From Lolium rigidum (taxonomy: Eukaryota > Streptophyta > Magnoliopsida > Poales > Poaceae), in assembly GCF_022539505.1 (NCBI RefSeq), contig NC_061513.1, forward strand, positions 176,978,017-177,042,016: a DNA stretch of 64,000 bases, written 5' to 3'. This document shows, piece after piece, positions 20,401 to 29,385 of the stretch. A program made the position numbers and the translations under genes. Under the pieces are notes generated by a model, which was not told where the DNA came from, did no database searches, and saw only the letters and a list, made by a program, of their open reading frames with translations. The number at the start of each line of letters is the position of its first letter. Positions within the stretch are counted from its first letter, which is position 1.

Positions 20401-23400
20401 CGCCTGTTCTACTTGGAGACCGTAGACGACATTGCGGCTGATGTCGTCGCGGCTGGGCTGGCCGACGCGGCCGTCTCCCGAGCCGACACCGTTCGGGATG
20501 AGTTCCACCGGCAGGTTCCAGCTATCCAGCTCGAGGACGAGCTGTTTGAGAAGGCGGGGAGAGATGTTATGACCGGCCTGGTGGCCCAACCGGCCAGGCC
20601 TAAGTTAGGGGCTTAGCCCAAGTTAGCAGATTAGGGTTTCGCAATTCTCTTATAAATACAAGTTGTAATAGACCATATCGATGAAGCAATAAACAGATCT
20701 TATAGATCGTTATTGCCGACTCCTTGAGGAGTCGGTCTTCCTGCCCTAGCCGCCGCTCCTTCCCTTGCGCCGCCTTCCTCCAACCTCGCGACGCGGCCAG
20801 CCGCCGGCGCCGTCTTCCTCTCCCTCGTCTAGCACACTTCCACCCCTACAATCTACGTAACCGGCCTGGTAGGATCTCAGATCCTATCAACAACCATACA
20901 GAATGGGAGTCTTGAAGTAGCAAAAAAGTTGTAAGATCAGTACACGATGTAGATGCACAACCAATTTCAGTTTTCAGATACTACAGATAAGCAGTACGTG
21001 CTGACTGCTGAGTATTCACACAATTACCCCACAGACATACTACATGACAAGCTACCAACTACATTTATACAAAACCAGCTAAAAGGGATCTAGTACAACA
21101 GTACCATGTGTTCATTGTGTGACGCAATAGAAGAAGAAAGACAACACTACCATATCATCACCCTAAAAATATATACTGTGATAAATAACCACAGTTCAAG
21201 CTATGTGTAGGAAGTCCTAGACAAAAGGCTTATGTCTTGGGGTCCAAACACAAGTAGTTGCTGGGTTTAACAGCTTACTGTTTCAGCTGTTAACAGCTGA
21301 ACATCAAATACTGCACACCAAATTAAACATCTCACAGGATAAATTACCATTTAGTATTGTTGTGCAATGGCAGCAGTGTGTTTCAAAACAGACAAAAGAA
21401 GAAATAAAAATATAATGAAGAATTTGCACTACCCTGATGTAAGAACTTAACTATGTAAACAAATGATATACACCGGCTCAAAGGGGGCAGGATCAAACTC
21501 AGATTTCAAACAGAAGGCGAAAAAGGAATCTATCAAAACCACCTTGAAGCAGACTGCCAACAGTTTTGGCATCAATATGAGATTTGGTGGCGCGTTCTGG
21601 TGGCGTCCTAGCGGCGCGTCCTGGAGGAAGCTTCCTGGCGGCGCGTCTTGACCGGTGCGGCGCATCGTCGAGGCGGCTTCCTGGCAGTACGATGGCCAGC
21701 GGGAGAGCAGGAGGGCCGGAGGAGGGCCGGCATGGGAGGAGGGGCGACCTGGGAGCTTCTCAGGGGAGGAGGAGGGTCGGAGGAGGGACGGGAGAGGAGA
21801 CGCAGAGAGAGAAGACATGAGAGGAGGAGGAGGAGGACGGGGGAAATGAGGCTTCGGGTGGGGGTCTGGGGGTCTCGCGGGACCAGCCGAACAGTGTTTT
21901 GCGGGATGTGCTCGTCCCGGATGAGTAGCGAAGCTCGATTTGAGCTTCGCTCTCGGGCAGGGCTCTCGCCCGTTTTTCGTATGAGTTGGGCAGTGGGGAG
22001 TTGGCCCGAGCCGACCTAATAAACAACTTCTCTTAACAAAAGGTGGGTTGGGGAGGGGAAATCTGAGCTCCCCCGGTCTACCAAACACGCCCTTAGATCA
22101 TGCAGAGAAGGCACTTCACACTTTGTACATCCACACGACCAAACTAAAACAGTAAGGATGCTCTACTGGGGGCAAGACGTCTAGGACTGTCACTCAGTAA
22201 ATATCAGGAGAATTTTAATAGACAGATGCTTTGAAATATTTGCCCAAAATAAGTCTTATAACATCAGGATATGCATATTTCTCAATTATCTAGCGCTATA
22301 ATATTACAAAATATGGAAAAGGCGATCTGGATCCTTCTTGACCAATGGAAGCATGAATCAGGAAGGAACAAAATAAGTGGAGCAAGAATCAGAACCTTTT
22401 TAGGATAAGCAACTTTGTGTGTTGAGATTTCGCAGGAGATAATTACATCGTCAAGGCTTTATGACTTCCTTAACGGGATGTTTATCCAATAGCACATACT
22501 ATATTGCAACAACCTATGCAGCTAGTAAATTCTAAACAGACTCCGTCATCTCCCCAAGCAAGGTTGTTCAACTATGGTTCCAACTCAACCTATGGAACCC
22601 ATTACTCGTTTTTATGAACTAGTTCTGCCAGTATGGTTGGAGCAAAAGAAGGAAAGTGAACTAGGCAGTATTCACAGGTTTCCATGGAAGTATTCGCATG
22701 TCTTATTTCACTATCGCAGGGCAGGAACATTCTAAGCATATAAGGGTATGTTTGGTTCATGCCATCTTATGCCCTACCAAATTTTGCCAACAGTTGGCTA
22801 GCCAAATAATTGGCTAAGGATTTCTTGGCCCAGAGTTGGCCAAAATTTTGGCAAGAACTGTGAGGGAAACATGAGGTAAGTGGGCAACTTTTCATTGGCA
22901 ACCAAAATTTTGGCCATCAACCAAACAAGAGTCAATATCTTATAGGTTGCGAAAATTTTGGCAGGGCACGCTTGGGCACCAACCAAACATGCCCTAAAAT
23001 TGCACAACATCAGCATATAACAAAGATCAACATTAATGAGAACTTGATATTGCTTTACCACCAATACTAGAAACAAAAGGCATTTTACCATTTGGTAAGC
23101 AACTAAATCAGAATAGCCCTGCCTTAACAGGAACTGACGGATAGACATCCGAAATTCCATGCCAAACAGTAATTATTGTGTGAGTTGTGACAACTTTTCG
23201 AGCCTATCTCGAGCAGAAGAGATGTTCCGGAGAGGAATAGCAAGCATACCAATTGACCGCGACATGGCAAGAACACCGAAAACTCGATAGCCATTCCACT
23301 GTATGACCTTGCCACCCGCTGCCTCGATCCTTGCATACTCATCCTCCCTGTTAGGCTGAAACCGAAAGAAGCAAGCAATGCAATCAACATTTAATTAGCA

Positions 23401-24538
23401 GCTGAACCAAGGCAACACCGAAAATAACAGAAATCCTCAGGAAGCATGGGAGCTTACTTTGTGATCCACTGACAAGGGCACAGGCTGCTTGCCACGGCAG
23501 AGCACTGCCCTCGAGTCTCCACAGTTGGAGACGACGATGTGGGAGGAGCAGATGACGGAGACCACCGCCGTTGTGCCCACGGTCTCAGGTGCCACAGGAT
23601 CTGCCGCTGCAGCGGCATTGCTCGTGCCCACGTCTCCCCCTCCTCCGCTGCTTGCTTTACCGGCTACCTCATCATCCACCCTAGTGAAGCAATCCACGAA
23701 CGCCTTCTCCCACTGCTTCTTGAACTCCACGGCCCCCAAGTTAGCACCAGACACGGACTCCTCTATCCTGCTCAGCTCCTCCACTAGCGCTGCGTGGAGG
23801 CGATCCCGGCAGTAATCAGCTACCTGCGCGAGCATGAAGCAGAGCCCCACTAAGTTACCAACTACAGGAAATCGTTTGATTCGTGCGCAGAGTTTTGAGT
23901 TAATGGTTGGGGGCGGTTACCTGCGCACCGCCGTGGCCATCATACACACCGAAAAAGTGCGCGGGGAGGCGGAAGGAGATTGGATCGAGTCCATCGACCA
24001 TATTGCTGCCGGTGAGCATCCAGAGCGGCAATCCGAAGAAGCGCGGCACGGCGACGACGGCGTCCTCCATCTCCGGGCGTCGGCCGCAGATAGACGTGTA
24101 CCCCCAGAGCGGAACGCACTCGACAGCGAAGACGCTCCTCCCGCCTGCCGCGACCCTGGCCTCCGCCTCGACGGTGGCCGCGGAGGCCCCCGAGTCCTCG
24201 AACACCACCGCGCCCCCTTCCACTCCAGAGCCGAAAAAACCCAGCCCCACCCCCTCGAAGTCGGCGCTGGCGACGCTGCTGCAGTCGCTGTTCACCGAGC
24301 ACGGGCTCCCCGCTGCGTCCTCTTCCGCTGGCAGCCCGTCCTCCTCCATCGTCGCCGCCGCCGGCGTGGTCGTGGTCCTGACCGGCGGCACTGGCGGGAC
24401 CCCCTCCATCTCCATCTCCATGGCCCCCGCCACCACGGCCACAATCGGCTCCGCGGCGGCGGCGGCGATTAGCGTGAGCCCCGCCGTGGCGGGGCTAAAC
24501 ACCGGCGCGGGCGGCGCGGGTAGCGCGACATCCTCCAT
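17440..24538 (-). CDS. PP2C: Protein phosphatase 2C, clade A (ABA co-receptor type)
   Basis: Metal-dependent Ser/Thr phosphatase expected to inhibit SnRK2 kinases and to be trapped by ABA-bound PYR/PYL/RCAR receptors, in nucleus and cytosol. Exons (minus): 24538-23921, 23823-23458, 23355-23250, 17780-17440; introns of 97, 102 and 5469 bp, all GT-AG with consistent phase. The product is 476 residues with no break. Motifs: GRRPEMED (152-159), VYDGHGG (198-204), NCGDSRAVL (306-314), SDGLWDV (394-400), GSKDNIS (454-460), giving metal ligands Asp200, Asp395 and Asp457. Trp348 in [11 protein letters not shown] matches the ABI1/HAB1 tryptophan lock, which supports clade A. The N-terminus has the [19 protein letters not shown] segment of grass members close to rice OsPP2C06/ABI2-like. 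Start: MEDVA at 24538 matches those relatives from memory; an in-frame ATG 12 codons upstream (24574) is possible. The only real host gene here. Confidence 0.95.
17781..18743 (-). other. PP2C intron 3, 3' part
   Basis: AT-rich intron sequence between exon 4 and the nested Gypsy element. The acceptor (ctattacag) is at 17781. No repeat or ORF of note. Bases 18739-18743 (ACAAC) are the left TSD of the nested element. Confidence 0.85.
18744..19069 (+). repeat. 5' LTR of the intron element
   Basis: TGTTATGACCGG...GATCCTATCA. It contains a TATA box region (CTTATAAATAC near 18828) and matches the other LTR except for one base: CTTCCCTG here, CTTCCTG there. Confidence 0.95.
19073..19085 (+). other. 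Primer-binding site (initiator Met tRNA type)
   Basis: TGGTATCAGAGAC follows the 5' LTR, close to the standard TGGTATCAGAGC complement of plant initiator tRNA-Met. Confidence 0.85.
19096..20616 (+). pseudogene. Broken gag of the intron element
   Basis: A Gag-like protein spread over all three frames. The ATG at 19096 opens a Ser/Thr/Ala-rich N-terminus; [17 protein letters not shown] (from about 19232) continues in a second frame. A Pro-rich linker leads to [12 protein letters not shown], and then from 19891 to the Gag core ([42 protein letters not shown]) and [10 protein letters not shown] degenerate Cys/His region ([16 protein letters not shown]) is followed directly by the C-terminal tail, so pol is deleted. 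Because the LTRs are almost identical while gag is already broken, the element was probably mobilised with proteins supplied by another copy. Confidence 0.75.
20565..20889 (+). repeat. 3' LTR of the intron element
   Basis: 325 bp, one single-base deletion away from the 5' LTR by visual comparison, which points to a very recent insertion. Confidence 0.95.
20895..22743 (-). other. PP2C intron 3, middle part with a GC-rich insert
   Basis: AT-rich intron DNA, except for about 21560-22095. That part is GC-rich and ends at its right with CTACCAAACACGCCCTTA, the kind of terminus (GGGCGTGTTTGGTAG inverted) seen on hAT and Harbinger-type elements. I could not find a matching left terminus, so this is at best a truncated DNA transposon. 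The minus-strand 213-codon ORF in it has low-complexity Pro/Ser content and no motif. Confidence 0.45.
22744..22994. mobile_element. Tourist-like MITE in PP2C intron 3
   Basis: 251 bp with terminal inverted repeats GGGTATGTTTGGTT and AACCAAACATGCCC, flanked by a TAA target duplication at 22741-22743 and 22995-22997. This is the classic layout of PIF/Harbinger-derived Tourist MITEs. The interior has repeated CCAAAATTTTGGC inverted motifs and no coding capacity. It lies about 250 bp from the exon 3 donor site. Confidence 0.9.
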
Positions 24539-26005
24539 GGCAGGGTCCAGAATCAGCGCCCCTGGCCGGCTCACCAGCCCAGCACCCCATCGCTGGCGCC
24601 GCTCCCCCTACCGCAGGCTCCGCATCCTCTTCTGGTGACCCGGCGGCGGCGGCGCCTCATGTGCGTCCAGATCTGCGCCGATCCAGGGCGAATCCCGAGG
24701 TGGCTACCAGAACGGGCTCCACCAGCGGCCGCCTATAAACAAAGGGAAAGCCCAAGGTCCGCGCGGATGGATCCGGAGCTCCGAATCAGAGCTCACGGGC
24801 GGTGCCCTGGCGCGGAAGGAAGGAAGCGGTGTGGCAGCAACGGCGGGAGCGACGCAGAGACCCACACCACACGCGGGCGGGCGGGCGGGCGAGGAGGGAA
24901 AAAGATGGAGACAGACAGAGCAGCGTGGTGGTAGCAGCAGCAGCAGCAGATTGGAGAGCGCTTGCCAGTAAAAAGCAAAGGGGCGGTGACGCCGTGAAGG
25001 TGAAGGCGTCGTGGAGGAGGGAGGGGAAAGCTACGTGCACCTCCGGGACAGGTGTCGAGGGGGCAGTGGCACGGGACACGCGGATCGCCGGATCGCCTGC
25101 AGGGTCTCGACCAGCCGCGGGACGCGTGTCGAGTCGCTGTACGGGTGGGTCCCGCCCCGCGAGGGATGAGTCATCATCGCCATCGGGGTGTGCACAGTGG
25201 AACTAGTACTCCTCCTAGTCCCAGCCCTACATGTGCCGTGCTGGCGCTGTACGGTTGGGGGCTCGGCAGGGAGCTTCTGGGCATCGCCCAGCAATAATGC
25301 CGCGCGCGCAGACATGTGTCCCCCGCTGGAGCTCGTCGGAGCGCCAGTCCTAGAAGCGTTTCCATTTGTTGCGTGACACCACCGCTGGACTACTCTACTC
25401 TACTCGTTTTTCTTCCTTCTTTTTTGAGGCCAGAAGATATTATTTATCGCCCGGGCGACACGTCCGCCACAGACGCGGCGAGAAAAGGAAGGCCGTTTCT
25501 GTTGGACCGGGGAGACGTGTATTGCGTGAGGCGCGAGAACATCTTTTTACAAAGGTCCCTGTCCTGCCGAAAAAGAGCGAAAAAGAAATCGCGGAAAATG
25601 GCACGCCCCAGCTGTTCCTGCCTGCCGCCACGTGGTGCACGCAGCTGGCGACGATGTGACGGCCGGCCTGCAACGCCACACGCGCGCTGCTGCCCCCACG
25701 CACAGGCACAGGCGCGGTAAAATGGTAACACCGCGATTCCCGCGCGCGGGGAAAAAGATACTACTCGCAACGCGGGCCAGCCGAACAGCCAACACCGTAT
25801 CGGACTATCGGTCGTCCATCCACGCCGCGCCTCTCGGAAAGGAATCGCGGGGCCCGCGGCTGACGCGAATACACCTCGCTCATGCTGCCGTGGGACTTGC
25901 AGGAAGGAAATGCTTTTGAAACCGGGATCAATCAGCTCACTGCCACTGACAGAGCTGGTCGAAACGCTGGGCCCGCTCTCAAGTGAAACAGTAACCAGCG
26001 CGCGG
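24539..26005 (-). promoter_or_regulatory. PP2C 5' UTR and promoter, ABRE-rich
   Basis: GC-rich region upstream of the PP2C start. A weak TATA candidate (TTTATAGG on the minus strand) is at 24732-24739. ABA-response-type motifs: TACGTGC 25032-25038, CE3-like ACGCGTGTC 25122-25130, ACACGTCC 25458-25465, ACGTGT 25515-25520, and palindromic G-box CCACGTGG 25628-25635. Several ABREs plus a coupling element fit the known ABA-induced expression of clade A PP2C genes; regulation of this copy is inferred. A CAG run (about 24932-24950) and a G-rich tract (24875-24889) occur near the probable leader. Confidence 0.6.
24875..24889 (+). other. G-quadruplex motif
   Basis: Four GGG tracts separated by single C bases on the plus strand, which is the template strand of the PP2C gene, about 340 bp upstream of the start codon. 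Such tight loops usually form stable G4 structures in vitro. Confidence 0.6.
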
Positions 26006-26009
26006 GTGC

Positions 26010-26205
26010 TCTACTAAGTGAAGATATGCCTGCGGGAAAACGCGACCTGATGCTGCCATTATTGGCAGCCGGCCGGGTGAGATCACCATGTTGATCCGGC
26101 CCGATTGCTTCTCGCACGGTGATCTTTCGCGGCACGTCGAATCTTCCTATGGGCCTCGCTAGGTTCTTCTACAACGTGATTCTTATTTGCCGCCCGATGC
26201 AGGAC
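26010..26205. repeat. Duplicated segment, copy 1
   Basis: Matches copy 2 (26715-26752 plus 27784-27970). Shared blocks include GACCTGATG, TATTGGCA, GTGATCTTTCGCGGC, ATGGGCCTCG and GTGATTCTTA in the same order. The two copies are clearly diverged. No coding content. Confidence 0.75.
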
Positions 26206-26330
26206 GCATTGCACTGCGCTCGCGCGAGCTCCCAAGTTGGGCGAGCCCATTTAACGGCAGGTGTAGGTTTTTCCGGACAGATTGTTACGACCTTTTGCTA
26301 CCGGGCTAAAGTGGACCTCCCTTCCACTAA

Positions 26331-26653
26331 GGGCATGGCCAATGCTCCACCATGGATAGCTGCTCCAGCTACCATCTAATCAGCTATATCTAACACATGC
26401 AGATTAAATTGGTTTCTTGCAGGAGATCTCACCTCTTTGATGCTAAAAGTTGGAAAAGTGTGAGAGAGTGAGGAGAGAGAATGAGCCGGTGAAGTAAAAA
26501 AGAGGTGGAAAAAAGGTGGTTTGAGTAAGGTTGGGAGGACCATTGCATGTGATATCTTGGAATGTTGTGGTTGATTTCTACCTCCCATTTTTTTTCTTTG
26601 CTTACGTGGAAACCTGGGGCAGTATGTACGTGCTGCCACCATTGTACATGCCC
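26331..26653. mobile_element. MITE with GGGCATG termini
   Basis: 323 bp with inverted ends GGGCATGGCCAATG and CATTGTACATGCCC. The flanks TAA (left) and TGA (right) suggest a decayed TAA target duplication, so Tourist/PIF-Harbinger type is most likely. Non-coding. Confidence 0.7.
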
Positions 26654-26714
26654 TGATAGACTCATAGACCTGGTTGCTGCAAAGTGATGTAGCGACCACC
26701 TGGCAGGCTGTTTT

Positions 26715-27970
26715 GCTGCGTGAAGATGTGCCTACACAAAAATGCCCACATGGATCTGGGGAAACGATGTTGATTTGGAACGATCGCTGGATCCCGGAAT
26801 CCAGAACGATGCGTCCCATGGGACGGCGACATGACCCAGACAAGGAACTGGTAAGCGAGTTGATAGAACCAGTTACACATCAGTGGAATGTGCCCTAGTA
26901 TATGCGAAGGAGCAAGAGGTGGAGCTATAGGCTCCTACTACCTCCCCCTCGAGTGATGATGAAAATGGAAAAGGCTTTGAAAATTTGATGTTCTACCATG
27001 GGTACGAGTTTTTAGGTGGAGAGTCCTCAATGGCATTGTGCCAGATTATGCGACTCTCACCATGCGGTGTTAGATCTCACTTGTAAAGCAACGTCAGAAA
27101 CCTTAATTCATGCGGTGGTGAGTGCTCGCATGCGCAGCTCTTTTGGATGTGAAGGATGAATTCAACCTGAAACTGCCACGGCTGCACCCTGTTATGTGGG
27201 CAGAATACATTCTATGTGAATCCTCGTTCGAGGGATTGGACCGGACTCTGACTATATCGATAATGGTTATCATCTGGGATTCTAGAAACAAATGGAGCCA
27301 TGATGATTCACGGTATAGTCCGGATAAAGCAGTTGACAATATTGCGGAGACTTTGGCCTTGTTGGATGGCCTAAAGAAGAAGAAATATGCTACCACTAGA
27401 CCGCCTTGCACCTGGCATGGAACTCCTACGGGTGTCATTAAAGTGAACTCGGACTGAGCAATTAGGTCTGATGAGGGTCATTGCTGAGACCGATAGCTTA
27501 GTGCTAGTCCGTTTGTGGATGGAGAGAGGGAATCACCGAGCAGTGATTACTCCTATCATTAGTGAAATTAGCGAAATTGCCTTAGAGTTTAGTTCTTTTG
27601 AGATTATGTTTTCTCGTCGATCAGCAAATTTTGTGGCCCATGAGTGTGCGCGTTACGCCTGTGCCCATGGTGCCTCAGCTGTTTGGCTGAACAACAGCCC
27701 AGAGTTTCTTTCTACCAGCCTGTTGGCCGACTGTAATTCTGGCGTTTTGGGATAATAAAGATTTGAGTTAACGCCAAAAAAAGAAAATGCCCACATGAGA
27801 TCCACGGGAACCCGACCTGATGTCGTATTATTGGCAACTAGCCAGGTGAGGGAATTGGTTGGTCCAGGATGATTGCTGCTCGCGCGAGTGATCTTTCGCG
27901 GCCCGTCGAAATCTTGCAATGGGCCTCGATAGGTCCTTCTACAGTGTGATTCTTACATGCCGCAAGATGA
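26715..27970. repeat. Duplicated segment, copy 2, split by a LINE
   Basis: Second copy of 26010-26205. Its left part (GTGAAGATGTGCCTAC) ends at 26752; its right part resumes at 27784 after the inserted LINE fragment. Confidence 0.7.
26753..27783 (+). mobile_element. 5'-truncated LINE (L1 type) with RNase H end
   Basis: Non-LTR retrotransposon fragment of about 1.03 kb, flanked by a perfect 14-bp TSD AAAATGCCCACATG (26739-26752 and 27784-27797) and ending in an A-rich tail (GCCAAAAAAAG). Translation shows ETMLIWNDRWIPES of the zf-RVT region, later WHGTPTGVIKVNSD at the start of the RNase H-like domain, and FSRRSANFVAHECAR near its end. The pieces lie in different frames with material missing between them. 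It could not transpose on its own. Confidence 0.88.
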
Positions 27971-28026
27971 GGGAGGCAAAACCTACACACCGACCATGTT
28001 TCTGTGATTCTTACATGCCGCAAGAT
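27945..28026. repeat. 24-bp direct repeat, period 58 bp
   Basis: An identical 24-base stretch starting TGTGATTCTTACATGCC occurs at 27945-27968 and 28003-28026. The second copy ends exactly where the Athila A LTR begins. Confidence 0.9.
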
Positions 28027-29385
28027 TGATGACCCACAAGTATAGGGGATCGCAACAGTCTTCGAGGGAAGTAATACCCAATTTATTGATTCGACACAAG
28101 GGGAGCCAAAGAATATTTGTAAGCCTTAACAGCGGAGTTGTCAATTCAGCTGCACCTGGAAACAGACTTGCTCGCAATAGTTTATCAGTAGCAACAGTTT
28201 TATAGCAGTAGCAATAGTGAAATATAAGCAGCAGGATTAAAATACTGTAGGCATAGGGATGGATGAACGGGCGCTGCATGGATAAGATAACTCATGTAAT
28301 AATCAAGGCAAGGAATTTGCAGATAATAATGAAACAGTATCCAAGTACTAAATAACCATAGGCATGTGTTCCGTATATAGTCGTACGTGCTCGCAATGAG
28401 AAACTTGCACAACATCTTTTGTCCTACCAGCCAGTGGCAGCCGGGCCTCTAGGGAAACTACTGGTAATTAAGGTACTCCTTTTAATAGAGTACCGGAGCA
28501 AAGCATTAACACTCCGTGAACACATGTGATCCTCATATCACAGCCTTCCCCTCCGGTTGTCCCAATTTACGTCACTTTGGGGCCTCGGGTTCGGACAGAC
28601 AATATGTGTATACAACATGCGGGTAAGATCATAAAACAATGAATATCATCATGAATCAATAACATGTTCAGATCTGAAATCATGGCACTCGGGCCCTAGT
28701 GACAAGCATTAAGCATAACAAGTTGCAACAATATCATAAAAGTACTAACAACGGATACTAGGCACCATGCCCTAACAATCTTATGGCTATTACATGAACA
28801 ATCTCATCCAATCCCTACCATCCCCTTAAGACTACAGCGGGGATTTACTCACACATCGATGGGAGAAGCATGGATGGTTGATGGAGAGGCGTCGGTGGCG
28901 ATAATGGCGATGATCCCCTCCAATTTCCCGTCCCGGCAGGGTGCCAGAACGGAGTTTCTGATCCCGAGATTGGGTTTCGCGATGGCGGCGGAGTTCTGGA
29001 TGTCTTCTGGCAAATTGGTCGAACCCCCATGCGTTTTTAGGTCAAGGGCTTTAAGTAGTCCAGAGGGGAGCGTCGGGGGCTGGCCGAGGCGGCGTCACCA
29101 TAGGGCGGCGCGACCCAGGGGCCCACCGCGCCGCCATATGGTGGGCGCCCCTCGTGGCCCCCCTCCGTCTCGTCTTCTGGCTCCGAAAGTTTCCTATGAA
29201 AATAGTCCCATTGCAATTATTTCCGGGGATTTTCCTGAAAGTTGATTTTCTGCACAAAAATAAGACACCAGGGCAATTCTGCTGAAAACAGCGTTAGTTC
29301 GTGTTAGTTGTATCCAAAATACACAAATTAGAGGCAAAACAATAGCAAAAGTGTTCGGAAAAGTAGATACGTTTTGGACGTATCA
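28027..29385 (-). repeat. 3' LTR of Athila A
   Basis: 1359 bp, TGATACGTCCAAAACG...GTGGGTCATCA on the minus strand. It differs from the LTRs of B and C apart from the shared terminal motif, so it is a distinct Athila family. Confidence 0.85.

Larger units (their letters stand above)
18744..20889 (+). mobile_element. Young non-autonomous Gypsy element inside PP2C intron 3
   Basis: A complete 2,146-bp LTR element, plus strand, so antisense to the host gene. LTRs are 18744-19069 and 20565-20889, with a perfect 5-bp TSD ACAAC at 18739-18743 and 20890-20894. The interior has a tRNA-iMet type primer-binding site, a broken gag, and jumps from a gag tail to a short C-terminal tail ([13 protein letters not shown]) with no protease, polymerase or integrase. 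The polypurine tract GAAGGCGGGGAGAGA is at 20550-20564. The interior is very GC-rich (coding type), unlike the AT-rich intron around it. Confidence 0.95.

Noticed and set aside
21447..22088. 213-codon minus-strand ORF in PP2C intron 3
   Set aside because: Pro/Ser-rich chance frame in a GC-rich insert; no homology recognised.
23907..24638. 243-codon plus-strand ORF opposite PP2C exon 1
   Set aside because: Open only because of GC-rich codons of the real exon; no motif, and the PP2C frame has strong family matches.
24932..24950. CAG microsatellite
   Set aside because: Short run common in grass 5' UTRs; not notable alone.
28027..29385. Athila A LTR as a partner of the B or C LTR
   Set aside because: Only the terminal TGATACGTC phrase is shared; the bodies differ, so they are separate families.
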